Positions 34,702 through 43,808 of a stretch of DNA of 64,000 nt are shown piece by piece (position 1 is the first letter of the stretch; every line of letters starts with the position of its first letter). The DNA comes from Marinicella meishanensis (GTDB lineage: Bacteria > Pseudomonadota > Gammaproteobacteria > Xanthomonadales > Marinicellaceae), in the NCBI RefSeq assembly GCF_019931145.1, contig NZ_JAIOUV010000005.1, positions 1 to 64,000 on the forward strand. Direction: 5' to 3'. Both the position numbers and the translations under genes were made by a program. Under the pieces are notes generated by a model, which worked only from the letters and a program-made list of their open reading frames with translations, ran no database searches and was not told where the DNA came from.

Positions 34702-35339
34702 ATTCTGTAACTCACCATTTTCATTAGTTTCGACATACCAGTCATGACCTGCTTGACAGGTTCTGGTAATTCCACGCCCCCGGCATTTTTGGCGTCATTG
34801 CCATGCCTGATTTCATCGGCCTGCATTTGCTGCAGGATTTTCAATGACTTGGCATCCTGTGCACCAATGTCATCGATGTGTTCTTGTAAGTGGGATTCCA
34901 CTTGCCGTTCAGTTTCGATCACAAACCCATAACTCACGGCATCACCAAACCAGGCCGCCATGGCACCGATGGCGAATGAATGCATGTACCAAAAAGGGTT
35001 GGTGATGCTGACATCTTCGCCCAATTCATCCAACCTGGATTGACACCAGTTCAAGTGATCATGCTCCTCTTTGGCAGCCTTCAGCAAATGTGCTCGGGTT
35101 TTGTCATCGCGAGCAAACATGGCTTGGCCATTGTACAAAGCTTGGGCACAGACTTCTCCGGTGTGGTTGATGCGCATCAAACCGGCGGTGTGTTTACTTT
35201 GTTTGGCATCCAACTCCGGTGCGGGTAATTCAGCTCCAGGTATGGCGTCTTGCCGGTCGGTTTTATGCGTCAACACTTTGAGCATGCGATCAAATTCAAT
35301 CATCAATCGATTGCCCAAGGATTCATGGTGTGTGTTCAT
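34698..35339 (-). CDS. coq7: Demethoxyubiquinone hydroxylase Coq7
   Basis: 213 aa from the ATG at 35339; a TTG at 35354 is also in frame, and neither has a good ribosome site. It is a di-iron carboxylate protein: Glu in NHTGEVCAQ, EExH in AKEEHDHLNWC, Glu in ETERQVESHL, and ExxH in ADEIRHGNDA. It hydroxylates demethoxyubiquinol in the next-to-last step of ubiquinone synthesis, bound to the inner membrane. It is first of a two-gene operon with ETF-QO. Confidence 0.94.
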   Translation of the reverse strand: MNTHHESLGNRLMIEFDRMLKVLTHKTDRQDAIPGAELPAPELDAKQSKHTAGLMRINHTGEVCAQALYNGQAMFARDDKTRAHLLKAAKEEHDHLNWCQSRLDELGEDVSITNPFWYMHSFAIGAMAAWFGDAVSYGFVIETERQVESHLQEHIDDIGAQDAKSLKILQQMQADEIRHGNDAKNAGGVELPEPVKQVMTGMSKLMKMVSYRI

Positions 35340-35485
35340 GGGAAATTGGGTCAAAATATGGCGGTTATTTTACCATTGAAAGCCAAAATAAAGATGAATT
35401 CTCAAAAATTAACCTTTGCTTGGTTGTATTTTGCGGCAGAACCGGTAAATTACGGCATTCAACCATTAGCAAAGGAAACCACACA

Positions 35486-36208
35486 ATGAAAAAAACCAAC
35501 TTACTCATGGCCCTGGCTGCCACCGGCTTGTACACCACCTCGGCGGTGGCTGATGACCACGAAGGCGCCAAATGGTCAGGCTCCGGCCAATTGGGCTTCT
35601 CCATGACTTCCGGCAACTCGGACACCGAGAATTTGACCGCTGGTTTGAAAATCAGACGCGAGTCAAACAACTGGGTCAGTGACTTGTCATTGGACCTGCT
35701 GCGGGCCTCCAACAACGATGTGGACACCGCCGAGCGCTATACCTTGAACACCAAAACCGGGTATAAGTTTGATGACAATGACTACGTTTACTATGGCACC
35801 CGCTGGGACAAAGACAATTTTTCCGGTTTTGACTACACCATCACCACCTCTGTGGGCTGGGGGCATAAATTCCATGACACCGACAGCCACCGTTTGATCA
35901 CCGAAGTGGGTTTGGGTTACAAAACCGAAGCTTTGGACATTGACCGCAGTGAAAACAACGGTGCGGTGCTGTCAGCCAAATTGGATTACATGCGCCAATT
36001 GACCGAAACCACCCAGTTTGAGGATGTGTTGGTGGTTGAGGCCGGTGATGACAACACCTTCATCCAAAACGATTTGGGCTTTGCCTTTAAAGTCAGTGAG
36101 AAATTTGCCGTGAAATTGGCCCACCAATACCGCCACAACACCGATGCACCGGCGGGTAAAGATTCCACCGATACGTTGGTGTCCGCTAACTTGGTGTATG
36201 ATTTTTGA
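35486..36208 (+). CDS. DUF481 (YdiY-type) outer-membrane beta-barrel protein
   Basis: 240 aa from the ATG at 35486, preceded by AAAGGAAA; the open frame to 35330 is spurious. Signal peptide MKKTNLLMALAATGLYTTSAVA with cleavage near residue 22. The mature chain shows alternating beta-strands: WSGSGQLGFSMTSGNSDTENLTAGLKI is the DUF481 opening, and YTLNTKTGYKFDDNDYVYYG and the final LVSANLVYDF strand ending in aromatic Phe fit BAM-dependent insertion. Salt-induced outer-membrane proteins belong here; the role is not established. Confidence 0.88.
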   Translation: MKKTNLLMALAATGLYTTSAVADDHEGAKWSGSGQLGFSMTSGNSDTENLTAGLKIRRESNNWVSDLSLDLLRASNNDVDTAERYTLNTKTGYKFDDNDYVYYGTRWDKDNFSGFDYTITTSVGWGHKFHDTDSHRLITEVGLGYKTEALDIDRSENNGAVLSAKLDYMRQLTETTQFEDVLVVEAGDDNTFIQNDLGFAFKVSEKFAVKLAHQYRHNTDAPAGKDSTDTLVSANLVYDF

Positions 36209-36232
36209 TCAGTCAGCTTCGCTTCTGCCAAC

Positions 36233-36262
36233 AAAAAAGCCCGCACATCAGCGGGCTTTTTT
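36233..36262 (+). terminator. Rho-independent terminator after the DUF481 gene
   Basis: AAAAAAGCCCGC, loop ACATCA, GCGGGCTTTTTT. The 12-bp stem with A-run and T-run can stop transcripts from both sides. It lies 25 bases past the stop codon at 36208 and just before the MITE-like repeats. Confidence 0.93.
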
Positions 36263-36288
36263 GATGGTTTTTAATTGCTGTCAGCTTA

Positions 36289-36553
36289 GGGCCTGTTAAC
36301 ACCCACTGAAAGGCGACTGCTGGATCGTATTTTTCAGCCATCAAGGCATCAGTCGTGATGTGTGGTCACTCCACATGAGCGACTGAATAACGCCGAGGGG
36401 GGGGAATACGATTCAGCCCCATGGGTTCAGCCTACAAAGGCCACACCCGGCGTTGCTCAGCGCTCGATTGGAGTGACCAAACCACGCTTTTCGCGCCTTG
36501 ATTGTGACCTTTGTAACCTGAACAGTGGTCATTCAGTGGGTGTTAACAGGCCC
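36289..36553. repeat. MITE-like fold-back repeat, copy 1
   Basis: 265 bp. The ends are inverted copies: GGGCCTGTTAACACCCACTG at the left and CAGTGGGTGTTAACAGGCCC at the right. The two halves are related to each other as an imperfect palindrome over about 105 bases per arm; shared blocks include ATCAAGGC, TTGGTCACTCCA or GTGGTCACTCCA, GAGCG-CTGA and AACGCCG. No frame codes for a transposase, so movement would need enzyme from elsewhere. The left flank ends in TA. A direct copy follows after one base. Confidence 0.85.
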
Positions 36554-36554
36554 C

Positions 36555-36815
36555 GGCCTTAACACCCACTGAAAGGCGACTGCTGAATCGTATTTTTCAG
36601 CCATCAAGGCATCAGTCGTGATGTGTGGTCACTCCACATGAGCGACTGAATAACGGCGAGGGGTGGAATACGATTCAGCCCCATGGGTTCAGAATGCAAC
36701 GGCCACACCCGGTGTTGCTCATCGCTCGATTGGAGTGACCAAACCACGCTTTTCGCGCCTTGATTGTGACCTTTGCAGCCTGAACAGTGGTCTTTCAGTT
36801 AGTCTTAACAGGCCC
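36555..36815. repeat. MITE-like fold-back repeat, copy 2, running into the tyrS 3' end
   Basis: 261 bp, in the same orientation as copy 1 and clearly near-identical by eye, with roughly 15 substitutions and one length change at a G-run near 36400/36661. Its left end lacks TG of the GGCCTGTTAAC terminus; its right end reads GTCTTAACAGGCCC and is followed by TAG. The right terminus overlaps the last codons and the stop of tyrS. TA on both outer flanks suggests TA target use, as in IS630/mariner elements. Confidence 0.85.
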
Positions 36816-38006
36816 TAGTTTGATTTTGGCGAATTTTCGCTTGCCCACTTGAAACACTTCTTGGGTGCCGACGGGAAAGGTTTGTTTCGGGTCGTCGGCT
36901 TTTTCACCATTGATTTTCACCGCGCCTTGTTTCACCATGCGGATGGCATCGGACGTGCTGACACACAGACCGGCATTTTTTAAAATGTGGGCCAAACCCA
37001 TTTCACCGCCTTCAGTTTCCAGAGTCACTTCATCAATGTCATCCGGGATGGCGCCTTTTTGAAACTGGGCTTTGAAGGCGGCCAGTGCCGCCTGGGCCGC
37101 CTCGGCGTCATGAAAGCGTTCAATCAATTCCATCGCCAAGGCAAACTTGACATCGCGGGGATTTTTACCCGCCGCCACTCCGTCTTTATACTGCTTAATT
37201 TGTTCATTGGATTTGAAGCTGAGCAAGTCAAAGTAACGCCACATCAATTCATCTGAAATGGACATGACTTTACCGAACATGTCGGCCGGGGCGTCTTCGA
37301 TGCCGATGTAATTGCCCAGTGATTTGGACATTTTATTGACCCCATCGAGTCCTTCCAACAAGGGCATGGTGATCACTATTTGAGGGTCTTGTCCCACTTG
37401 AGATTGCAAGTGCCGGCCCACCAATAAATTGAATTTTTGGTCGGTGCCCCCCAACTCCACATCGCATTGTAATGCCACCGAATCATAACCTTGCGCCAAG
37501 GGGTACATGAATTCTGAAATGGCAATGGATTGACCGGTTTTGTAGCGCTTGTTGAAGTCGTCCCGTTCCAACATGCGGGCCACATTGTATTGGGCCGATA
37601 GCTTGACCATATCGGCAGCGGTCATGTCATTGAACCATTTGGAGTTGAACTCAATGATGGTTTTTTCTGGATCCAAAATTTTGAAAATCTGGTCTTGGTA
37701 GGTTTTGGCATTTTCCAACACCTCTTCACGGGTCAGGGCTTTGCGGGTTTGGCTCTTGCCCGTGGGGTCACCGATCATGCCAGTGAAATCACCAATCAAG
37801 AAAATCACGTCGTGGCCGAGGTCTTGGAAATGCCTCATTTTGTTGATCAAGACGGTGTGTCCGACATGCAAGTCAGGGGCGGTTGGATCGAAACCGGCTT
37901 TGACCCGCAGGGTTTTACCGGCTTTCAGTTTGGCTTCCAGTTCTTCCAGTTTGATCACTTCATCGGTGCCGCGACAGATCAAATCCAAGGCATCTTGTAC
38001 AGACAT
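36795..38006 (-). CDS. tyrS: Tyrosyl-tRNA synthetase
   Basis: 403 aa. Class I synthetase with HVGH (47-50) as HIGH motif and KMSKS at 225-229; [13 protein letters not shown] marks the TyrS2-like bacterial subgroup. The C-terminal S4 RNA-binding domain (residues 340-400, [17 protein letters not shown]) is complete. The last six residues, GPVKTN, and the stop codon lie inside the MITE-like repeat; related proteins normally end a residue or two after the KRKFAxI/VRL strand, so function should be kept. It charges tRNA-Tyr with tyrosine. It is divergent from the M23 peptidase gene. Confidence 0.95.
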   Translation of the reverse strand: MSVQDALDLICRGTDEVIKLEELEAKLKAGKTLRVKAGFDPTAPDLHVGHTVLINKMRHFQDLGHDVIFLIGDFTGMIGDPTGKSQTRKALTREEVLENAKTYQDQIFKILDPEKTIIEFNSKWFNDMTAADMVKLSAQYNVARMLERDDFNKRYKTGQSIAISEFMYPLAQGYDSVALQCDVELGGTDQKFNLLVGRHLQSQVGQDPQIVITMPLLEGLDGVNKMSKSLGNYIGIEDAPADMFGKVMSISDELMWRYFDLLSFKSNEQIKQYKDGVAAGKNPRDVKFALAMELIERFHDAEAAQAALAAFKAQFQKGAIPDDIDEVTLETEGGEMGLAHILKNAGLCVSTSDAIRMVKQGAVKINGEKADDPKQTFPVGTQEVFQVGKRKFAKIKLGPVKTN

Positions 38007-38094
38007 GTTGAAATATTCGTTAAAAAGGGGTTAATTCTACCGAAACGCAACAAATTATAGAACCTCAATTGAACCTATGCCGAAAAAAATCATC

Positions 38095-38100
38095 TATAAT
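38095..38100 (+). promoter_or_regulatory. -10 box of the M23 peptidase-anmK operon
   Basis: TATAAT on the plus strand in the tyrS/M23 intergenic gap. A transcript would start near 38107. The best -35 (TTGAAC, 38069-38074) is 20 bases away, longer than ideal. Confidence 0.4.
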
Positions 38101-38237
38101 TTCAGTCATCATTGAAACCGATTGGAATTTGACCTATCAAAGCACAAGCCGTTCGCAAATATAACCAGGGCAAAACCCTGGCGCTCAGTCTCAATCAATT
38201 CAAATCAATCATCAGCCCACTGACCTCTGGTAAAAAA

Positions 38238-39500
38238 GTGGCGGTGGCGCTGATTGCTTTGTTCGTGGTTTATGCGATCAGTGACATGATTTCGGTGGAT
38301 GCCGATGCCCACACACAGCCAGTCATCATTGAGCAAAACAAACAAATTGACATCCCTTCGGTGCCCTTGATGAGCTTTTCCGAAGAAGGACTGGTGGGTT
38401 CTGAGCAAATGATTCACCAAACGGTGACGGTGGAGAAAGGTCAGACTTTGTCCGGCATATTCACCGATTTGGGCTTGTCCCAGGCCTTGTTGTTGAAAAT
38501 CGCGCATTTCAATGACGACTCCAAAAAACTGGTGAAAGTGATGCCGGGTAATGATTTGCACTTCACCTTGAGTGCCGATGGCGAATTGCGTCAATTGCGC
38601 TACCAATCATCCAAGTTCGAAGAACTGATCATTCACAACGACATGAATCAATTGTCCACCGAGCTGATCACCCATGACCAGGAAATTCGTTTGGTCAGCG
38701 CCCAAGGCACCATCAACAATTCTTTGTTTGGCGCCGGCAAGGCCGCGGGTTTAACCGACAGCATGGTGATGCAATTGGCCAACATCTTCAGTTGGGACAT
38801 CGATTTTGTCTTGGAAATCAGGGCCGGCGACTCATTCAGCCTGATCTATGAACAAATTTATAAAGCCGGTGATTACATGGGTGAGGGCAAAATCCTGGCT
38901 GCCAGCTTCACCAACCAAGGCACCACCTATGAAGCGGTTTATTATGAAACCGAAAATGGCGAGGGCAGTTATTACGCGGCCGATGGCCGGGCCATGAAGA
39001 AAGCATTTTTGCGGGCCCCGCTGAATTTTTCATACATCAGCTCCAATTTCAATCCGAAGCGCATTCACCCCATCACCAACCGGGTCAAGGCCCACCGTGG
39101 CATTGATTACCGGGCGCCCACCGGCACCCCTGTTTATGCCGCAGGCGCTGGCCGCGTGACCCAAGCCGGGTACAATAAATACAACGGCAATTATGTGTTC
39201 ATCCAACACCCCAATGGCATCGTCACCAAGTATTTGCATTTTTCCAAGAAAGCGGTGAAAAAAGGGCAACGCGTCAAACAAGGTCAAACCATAGGCTATG
39301 TCGGCTCGACCGGGCTGTCAACCGCGCCCCATTTGCACTACGAGTTCATTTACAACGGGGTTCACCGCAATCCACGCACCGTGCAATTGCCGAAGTCCAA
39401 ACCCTTGCCAGATCAAGTGATGCCGGATTTCTTGACTTATTCCAAACCATTGCTCAGCCAACTCAGCGACTTGAAAACCTTGCTTGTGGCCCAACAATGA
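38238..39500 (+). CDS. M23-family murein endopeptidase, MepM-like
   Basis: 420 aa from the GTG at 38238; a membrane anchor lies at residues 2-15. VEKGQTLSGIFTDLGLSQALLLKI (65-88) is an OapA/LysM-like domain. The catalytic LytM domain has His286 and Asp290 (AHRGIDY) and His365-x-His367 (PHLHYEF), all zinc-site residues. It cuts D-Ala-mDAP cross-links during cell-wall growth. The start is uncertain: the frame is open from 38133, with codons for a basic N-terminus before the anchor, but no ATG, GTG or TTG occurs there. anmK overlaps the 3' end by four bases. Confidence 0.9.
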   Translation: MAVALIALFVVYAISDMISVDADAHTQPVIIEQNKQIDIPSVPLMSFSEEGLVGSEQMIHQTVTVEKGQTLSGIFTDLGLSQALLLKIAHFNDDSKKLVKVMPGNDLHFTLSADGELRQLRYQSSKFEELIIHNDMNQLSTELITHDQEIRLVSAQGTINNSLFGAGKAAGLTDSMVMQLANIFSWDIDFVLEIRAGDSFSLIYEQIYKAGDYMGEGKILAASFTNQGTTYEAVYYETENGEGSYYAADGRAMKKAFLRAPLNFSYISSNFNPKRIHPITNRVKAHRGIDYRAPTGTPVYAAGAGRVTQAGYNKYNGNYVFIQHPNGIVTKYLHFSKKAVKKGQRVKQGQTIGYVGSTGLSTAPHLHYEFIYNGVHRNPRTVQLPKSKPLPDQVMPDFLTYSKPLLSQLSDLKTLLVAQQ

Positions 39501-40588
39501 GCCTCTGCATCGGCGTCATGTCGGGGACATCTTGTGATGGCATCGATGTGGTGTTGGTGGATTTTAATGACTCCATGAAGCTGCTGGCCAGTGTCTTCAG
39601 GCCCTATCCAGAGTCGACCAAACAAAGCCTTTTGGAACTGTTACACCAGCCCCATACCACCTTATCAATCCTCAGTCACTTGGATGCCGAGTTGGGCCAT
39701 TTGTATGCCGACGCGGTCAACCACCTGTTGCAACAGCAGGCCGTTGATCGCAGTGACATTGGGGCCATCGGTTTACATGGTCAGACGGTATTCCACGATC
39801 CAGACCATGACATGGCCAACACCTGGCAGCTGGGTTCTGCGGCCATCACCGCGCACCAGACCGGGATCCCGGTGGTGTCCAATTTTCGCCAACTGGACCT
39901 GGCCGCCGGCGGGCAGGGCGCCCCCTTGGCGCCCATCTTACACCAGCAATTATTGGCTCACGTGGCCAGCACCGTGTGGGTCATCAATTTGGGTGGCATT
40001 GCCAACATCACGCGCCTGTCTGCTGGCCAAGTGATCGGTTTTGATACCGGACCGGCCAACTGTTTGATGGATGAATGGGTGCTTAAACACCAGCAACAAC
40101 CCTACGATGCCGGTGGCCAATGGGCCTCACAGGGCCAGGTGTTGGATGGTTTGTTGCAGTCCCTGTTGCAAGAGCCATATTTTCATCGCCAACCACCCAA
40201 AAGCACTGGCCGAGAATTGTTCAATCCGGCTTGGTTGGCCCGTCATTTGGCCGGAACAAACCATCAGCCGGTCGATGTACAACGCACCTTGTTGCAACTG
40301 ACGGTCGAATCATTGGCCATGGGCTTGGCTGCCGGCAACCCTGATGAGGATGCGTTCATTGTATGTGGGGGTGGGGCGCACAATGCGTTTTTGCTGCAGC
40401 AATTGGAACAACGGCTGCAAGCCCAGGTGGTGCCCAGCACCGAGTGGGGCATCCCAGTGGATGATGTGGAAGCCACTTTGATGGCTTGGTTGGCTGATCA
40501 ACACCTGCAAGGCCAACGTTTGGACCTGTCCGCCATCACCGGCACCGAAGGGGCCAAATTGTATGGGGTGTTGCAAATGCCGGCATGA
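39497..40588 (+). CDS. anmK: Anhydro-N-acetylmuramic acid kinase AnmK
   Basis: 363 aa. GVMSGTSCDGID (7-18) is the ATP phosphate loop. GLHGQTVFHD contains the catalytic region, INLGGIANIT and GFDTGPANCLMD follow, and VCGGGAHN closes the fold. It opens and phosphorylates 1,6-anhydro-MurNAc released by lytic transglycosylases such as the MltF encoded nearby, giving MurNAc-6-phosphate. Its coupling to an M23 endopeptidase fits a murein-turnover unit. Confidence 0.96.
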   Translation: MSLCIGVMSGTSCDGIDVVLVDFNDSMKLLASVFRPYPESTKQSLLELLHQPHTTLSILSHLDAELGHLYADAVNHLLQQQAVDRSDIGAIGLHGQTVFHDPDHDMANTWQLGSAAITAHQTGIPVVSNFRQLDLAAGGQGAPLAPILHQQLLAHVASTVWVINLGGIANITRLSAGQVIGFDTGPANCLMDEWVLKHQQQPYDAGGQWASQGQVLDGLLQSLLQEPYFHRQPPKSTGRELFNPAWLARHLAGTNHQPVDVQRTLLQLTVESLAMGLAAGNPDEDAFIVCGGGAHNAFLLQQLEQRLQAQVVPSTEWGIPVDDVEATLMAWLADQHLQGQRLDLSAITGTEGAKLYGVLQMPA

Positions 40589-40603
40589 GGGCCGTGGCGA
40601 GAA

Positions 40604-41311
40604 TCAGCCGCTGAATTCCAAGATGATGGCCGTGATGTTGTCAGAACCACCGTTTTCCAGCGCTTGAATCAACAATTGATCGCCAATTTCTTTGGGTGAC
40701 AAGGACTTGTTCATGATTTCGGCGATTTTGTCGTCTTCAACTTCTTCGGTCAAACCGTCTGAACACAGCAAAAATTTGTCGCCGGCCTTGATTTCACCGG
40801 TGCTTTCAGAGACTTTGATTTCACTGTTGTCGGTCACACCCAATGCCTGGGTCACCACATTGCGGTGTGGATGGGAGCGGGCTTGTGAAGCGGTGATCAA
40901 ATCTTGGTCCACCAGCTCTTGCACATAAGAATGGTCGGAGCTGATTGGAATCAATTGCTGTCCGGAAAGTTTGTAAATGCGGGAATCACCCACCCAGGCA
41001 CAATCAAAACTGTGGTTCTTCACTTTCAAAATGGCCACCGTGGTGCCCATCGGTAAATCACCCGGTTTTTCCAATGAACTGTTGATGATTTCCTGGTTGG
41101 CATCCAGGATGGCTTGTTTGATGGGGATGTTGCTTTTGATGGAACTCAAGATGTGATCCCTGGCCAAGGCGCTGGCGATTTCGCCATGGTCATGCCCCCC
41201 CATGCCATCGGCAACCAAGAACAAACCACTTTCCAGATCAATGCCATAAGTGTCTTCATTATGATCCCTCTTAATCCCTGAGTGTGAAGTGTGTCCAAGT
41301 CTAATGTTCAT
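40604..41311 (-). CDS. PP2C-family serine/threonine protein phosphatase
   Basis: 235 aa, a single catalytic domain. Metal-binding motifs are complete: RDHNEDTYG, FLVADGMGGHDHGE, LLCSDGLTEEV and GGSDNITAI. GDSRIYKL is the usual central motif. It removes phosphate from Ser/Thr of unknown proteins; bacterial Stp/PppA phosphatases often have a partner kinase gene beside them, but none is in this window. A TATAAT at 41335-41340 on the minus strand, 24 bases before the ATG, may be its promoter. Confidence 0.93.
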   Translation of the reverse strand: MNIRLGHTSHSGIKRDHNEDTYGIDLESGLFLVADGMGGHDHGEIASALARDHILSSIKSNIPIKQAILDANQEIINSSLEKPGDLPMGTTVAILKVKNHSFDCAWVGDSRIYKLSGQQLIPISSDHSYVQELVDQDLITASQARSHPHRNVVTQALGVTDNSEIKVSESTGEIKAGDKFLLCSDGLTEEVEDDKIAEIMNKSLSPKEIGDQLLIQALENGGSDNITAIILEFSG

Positions 41312-41411
41312 TCGTGTTTGCCATTTTTTTTTGGATTATAGCATTCCGCTTTTCTGTGCAATTGTAGCACTTTGTCACAACGGTTGAGTTGAAAAAAAAG
41401 TGTGACGCATT

Positions 41412-42827
41412 TCACAATATGGATTCGGGCGCCCGGGTCTCTCGAATTTCCTTGTTCATTTTCCAATTCATCAATTGTTTGTAAGTCATGATGTTGTTGA
41501 CGTAAGTCACGGCGGTCATGCCATCGGCATTGCCGTAGCGCAATTCGTGGGCAATGCTGGGGTTGTTGAGTTTGGCCAGAAAGGTTTCCACCACGAACCA
41601 ATCATCTGGGTCCAAGCCGGCGCGTTGGGTGAGAATCCTGGCGTCTTCCAAGTGGGCATAGCCAATGTTGTAGGCGGCCAAAGCAAACAAGGTGCGGTGG
41701 GGTTCTTCAATGCGGTCGGGGATTTTGTTTTGCATGTTGCGCAGGTACTTGATGCCACCTTCCAGGCTTTGTTTGGGGTCGGTGCGATCGGCCACCCCGA
41801 CTTCTTGGGCGGTGCTCGCTGTCAGCATCATCAAACCTTTGACCCCAGAAAAGGACACGGCATCCGGGTCCCAATGTGACTCCTGATAACTGATGGCGGC
41901 CAACAGCGCCGCATCAAAATCATGGGCGTCGGCCACCGCGTAGACCAGTTCTTTGATCTCCGGCCAAACGGTTTGTAATTTATCGAAAAAAGTGACGGTG
42001 TTGGCCGAATCAATGTTGGGAATGTACAGCAGGATTTCTTCTTTGAGCTGGGCCATCAAGCCACTGTCCTGGGCTTGGTTGATGAATGCATTCAGCTGTG
42101 CTTGCAATTGGCCAGAACGGTGGGGGCGCAGCATCAAGGCGGTGTCCAATGGTGCCGACACTTGCAGCACTTGGTAGATGCCTGGAATGAACTTTTGGTA
42201 AATGTTGATGATGGCCGAATCGGCCAATGTGTAGTCCACTTCCTTGAGATTGATGTTGCGAATGATTTCAAACAGGGTCAATTCTTGGGTGGTTTCCAGG
42301 CGTTGTGGCTGAAACGAGGGCAGTCGGTTCAACAATTCAGAATAGCTGCTGTTAGCAATGACCAGGCCTGACAAGTCTTCAAATGCCTGCAGGGTGTTCT
42401 TTTGTCGGTGGTCGTAATGGGTGACCAGATCGGTGGTGGTTTGGCCAATGGGCGCGGTGAACACAAACCGGTTTTCGCGTTCCTCGGTGACACTCAAATG
42501 CCCCCCGGCGACATCAATGCGGCCGCCACTGAGGGCCGCGAACAAGTCGCCGTTGTTGTTGAAGACATGCACCTCCAGTTGCAAGCCATGTTGTTCGGCA
42601 AAAGCCTCGAGCAAGCGGAATTCATAGCCGATGTCATTGTCGCCATCTTTGAAATAAGAAAGCAGGGAAGTGCGGGTGCCATAATGCAGCACCCCCCGCT
42701 GTTGGATCAATTCCCAAGTGTTGAGGGTGGGCCAGGGGCTGAGGGTGAACATCAGTGCCATCAGCACCAGCGCAGGCAGCAACAACCACTGCCACCAGTT
42801 GGCTTTGGGGTTCGACTGATTGCTCAT
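41412..42827 (-). CDS. mltF: Membrane-bound lytic murein transglycosylase F
   Basis: 471 aa from the ATG at 42827; a TTG at 42839 is also in frame. N-terminal membrane anchor (WWQWLLLPALVLMALMFTL), then a solute-binding-type domain (RGVLHYGTRTSLLSYF, GGRIDVAGGHLSVTEER), then a lysozyme-like SLT domain with catalytic Glu in SYQESHWDPDAVSFSGVKGLMMLT and NIGYAHLEDAR. It cleaves the MurNAc-GlcNAc bond, forming 1,6-anhydro ends, the substrate source for AnmK. The order of domains is that of MltF, not of a plain Slt. Confidence 0.93.
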   Translation of the reverse strand: MSNQSNPKANWWQWLLLPALVLMALMFTLSPWPTLNTWELIQQRGVLHYGTRTSLLSYFKDGDNDIGYEFRLLEAFAEQHGLQLEVHVFNNNGDLFAALSGGRIDVAGGHLSVTEERENRFVFTAPIGQTTTDLVTHYDHRQKNTLQAFEDLSGLVIANSSYSELLNRLPSFQPQRLETTQELTLFEIIRNINLKEVDYTLADSAIINIYQKFIPGIYQVLQVSAPLDTALMLRPHRSGQLQAQLNAFINQAQDSGLMAQLKEEILLYIPNIDSANTVTFFDKLQTVWPEIKELVYAVADAHDFDAALLAAISYQESHWDPDAVSFSGVKGLMMLTASTAQEVGVADRTDPKQSLEGGIKYLRNMQNKIPDRIEEPHRTLFALAAYNIGYAHLEDARILTQRAGLDPDDWFVVETFLAKLNNPSIAHELRYGNADGMTAVTYVNNIMTYKQLMNWKMNKEIRETRAPESIL

Positions 42828-42942
42828 TGAGTCAGTCAATGTTCGATTGAAGAATTAATGTCGGCAAAAGTGGACGCACCCTGTGTTTCTGATTTGCTGT
42901 CTATTATAATAACCTTTTTTTACACGAGAAAATCGTCCAATC

Positions 42943-43347
42943 ATGAATCTAACCGGATTTTTGGTGCGTTGGTTGTTTGCCTTGGGGCTGGTACTGGTCA
43001 CGTTTAACCCCACTGGTTATTCCATCACCCACTGGTTGTGGCCGTGGCAGAACGACCAATTGCCCTTGAAAATATTGGTCATCATGCTGCTGTTGGCTTG
43101 TTACTTATTTTTCGTCACAGCCACGGTCAAATCTTTGGGTTGGTTGGGCATCATTTTGGTGCTGGCCATTGGCGGCACCGTGATTTGGTTGTTTGTGGAT
43201 CAGGGTTGGTTGAGCTGGTCCAACACCGGAATCATGGCCTGGTTGTTGATCGTGATGATCTCAATTTTACTGGGACTGGGCATTTCCTGGTCACACATCA
43301 AAAAACGCATCACCGGTCAATTTGACACCGATGATGTTGGAGAATGA
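42943..43347 (+). CDS. DUF6524-type inner-membrane protein
   Basis: 134 aa with four membrane helices (about 7-24, 44-61, 66-84, 92-112). FNPTGYSITHWLWPW after the first helix is the conserved mark of this family as I recall it. A basic ISWSHIKKRITGQ and an acidic tail end the protein. A TATAAT at 42905-42910 lies 32 bases upstream. It overlaps the DUF6165 gene by four bases. The function is unknown. Confidence 0.75.
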   Translation: MNLTGFLVRWLFALGLVLVTFNPTGYSITHWLWPWQNDQLPLKILVIMLLLACYLFFVTATVKSLGWLGIILVLAIGGTVIWLFVDQGWLSWSNTGIMAWLLIVMISILLGLGISWSHIKKRITGQFDTDDVGE

Positions 43348-43742
43348 ACATGAGTCTTGTGAGTACCCCCATGTCGGTGGGCGAGTTGTTGGATAAAATC
43401 ACCATTTTGGAAATCAAATCCAGAGAAATCAAAGACGACAACAAATTGAAAAACATCCGCCATGAGTTGGCTTTGTTGCAACAAACGTGGCAGCAAACCG
43501 GCTTGCGCTCGGGTCAAACCGATGCGCTGCAACAGTCGTTGGAAGCCATCAACATGAAATTGTGGCGGATTGAGGATGACATCCGCATTTGTGAAAAGGA
43601 CAAAAACTTCGGTGAAACATTTGTGCAACTGGCACGCAGCGTGTACTTCACCAATGATGAGCGGGCCGCCATCAAAAAACAAATCAATGAATTGACTGGG
43701 TCAGATTTGGTGGAAGAAAAATCATACGAATCTTATGAGTGA
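43344..43742 (+). CDS. DUF6165-family protein
   Basis: 132 aa, soluble and helical. MSVGELLDKITILEIKSREI followed by DNKLKNIRHELALL is the family pattern; related proteins often occur near sugar or surface-polysaccharide genes. LWRIEDDIRICEKDKNFGETFVQLARSVYFTNDERAAIKKQIN is the conserved second half. Coupling by ATGA to the DUF6524 gene suggests joint expression. No catalytic motif is evident and the function is unknown. Confidence 0.8.
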   Translation: MNMSLVSTPMSVGELLDKITILEIKSREIKDDNKLKNIRHELALLQQTWQQTGLRSGQTDALQQSLEAINMKLWRIEDDIRICEKDKNFGETFVQLARSVYFTNDERAAIKKQINELTGSDLVEEKSYESYE

Positions 43743-43808
43743 TCGGCCGCTTTGGCAGTCACGCAAAAGTCCATCAACATCCTCCGGCAAATCGGTTAGA
43801 ATGAAAGG

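Noticed and set aside
36289-36815. CRISPR-like array
   Set aside because: Only two long copies with internal palindromy and no regular spacers; it fits a fold-back mobile repeat.
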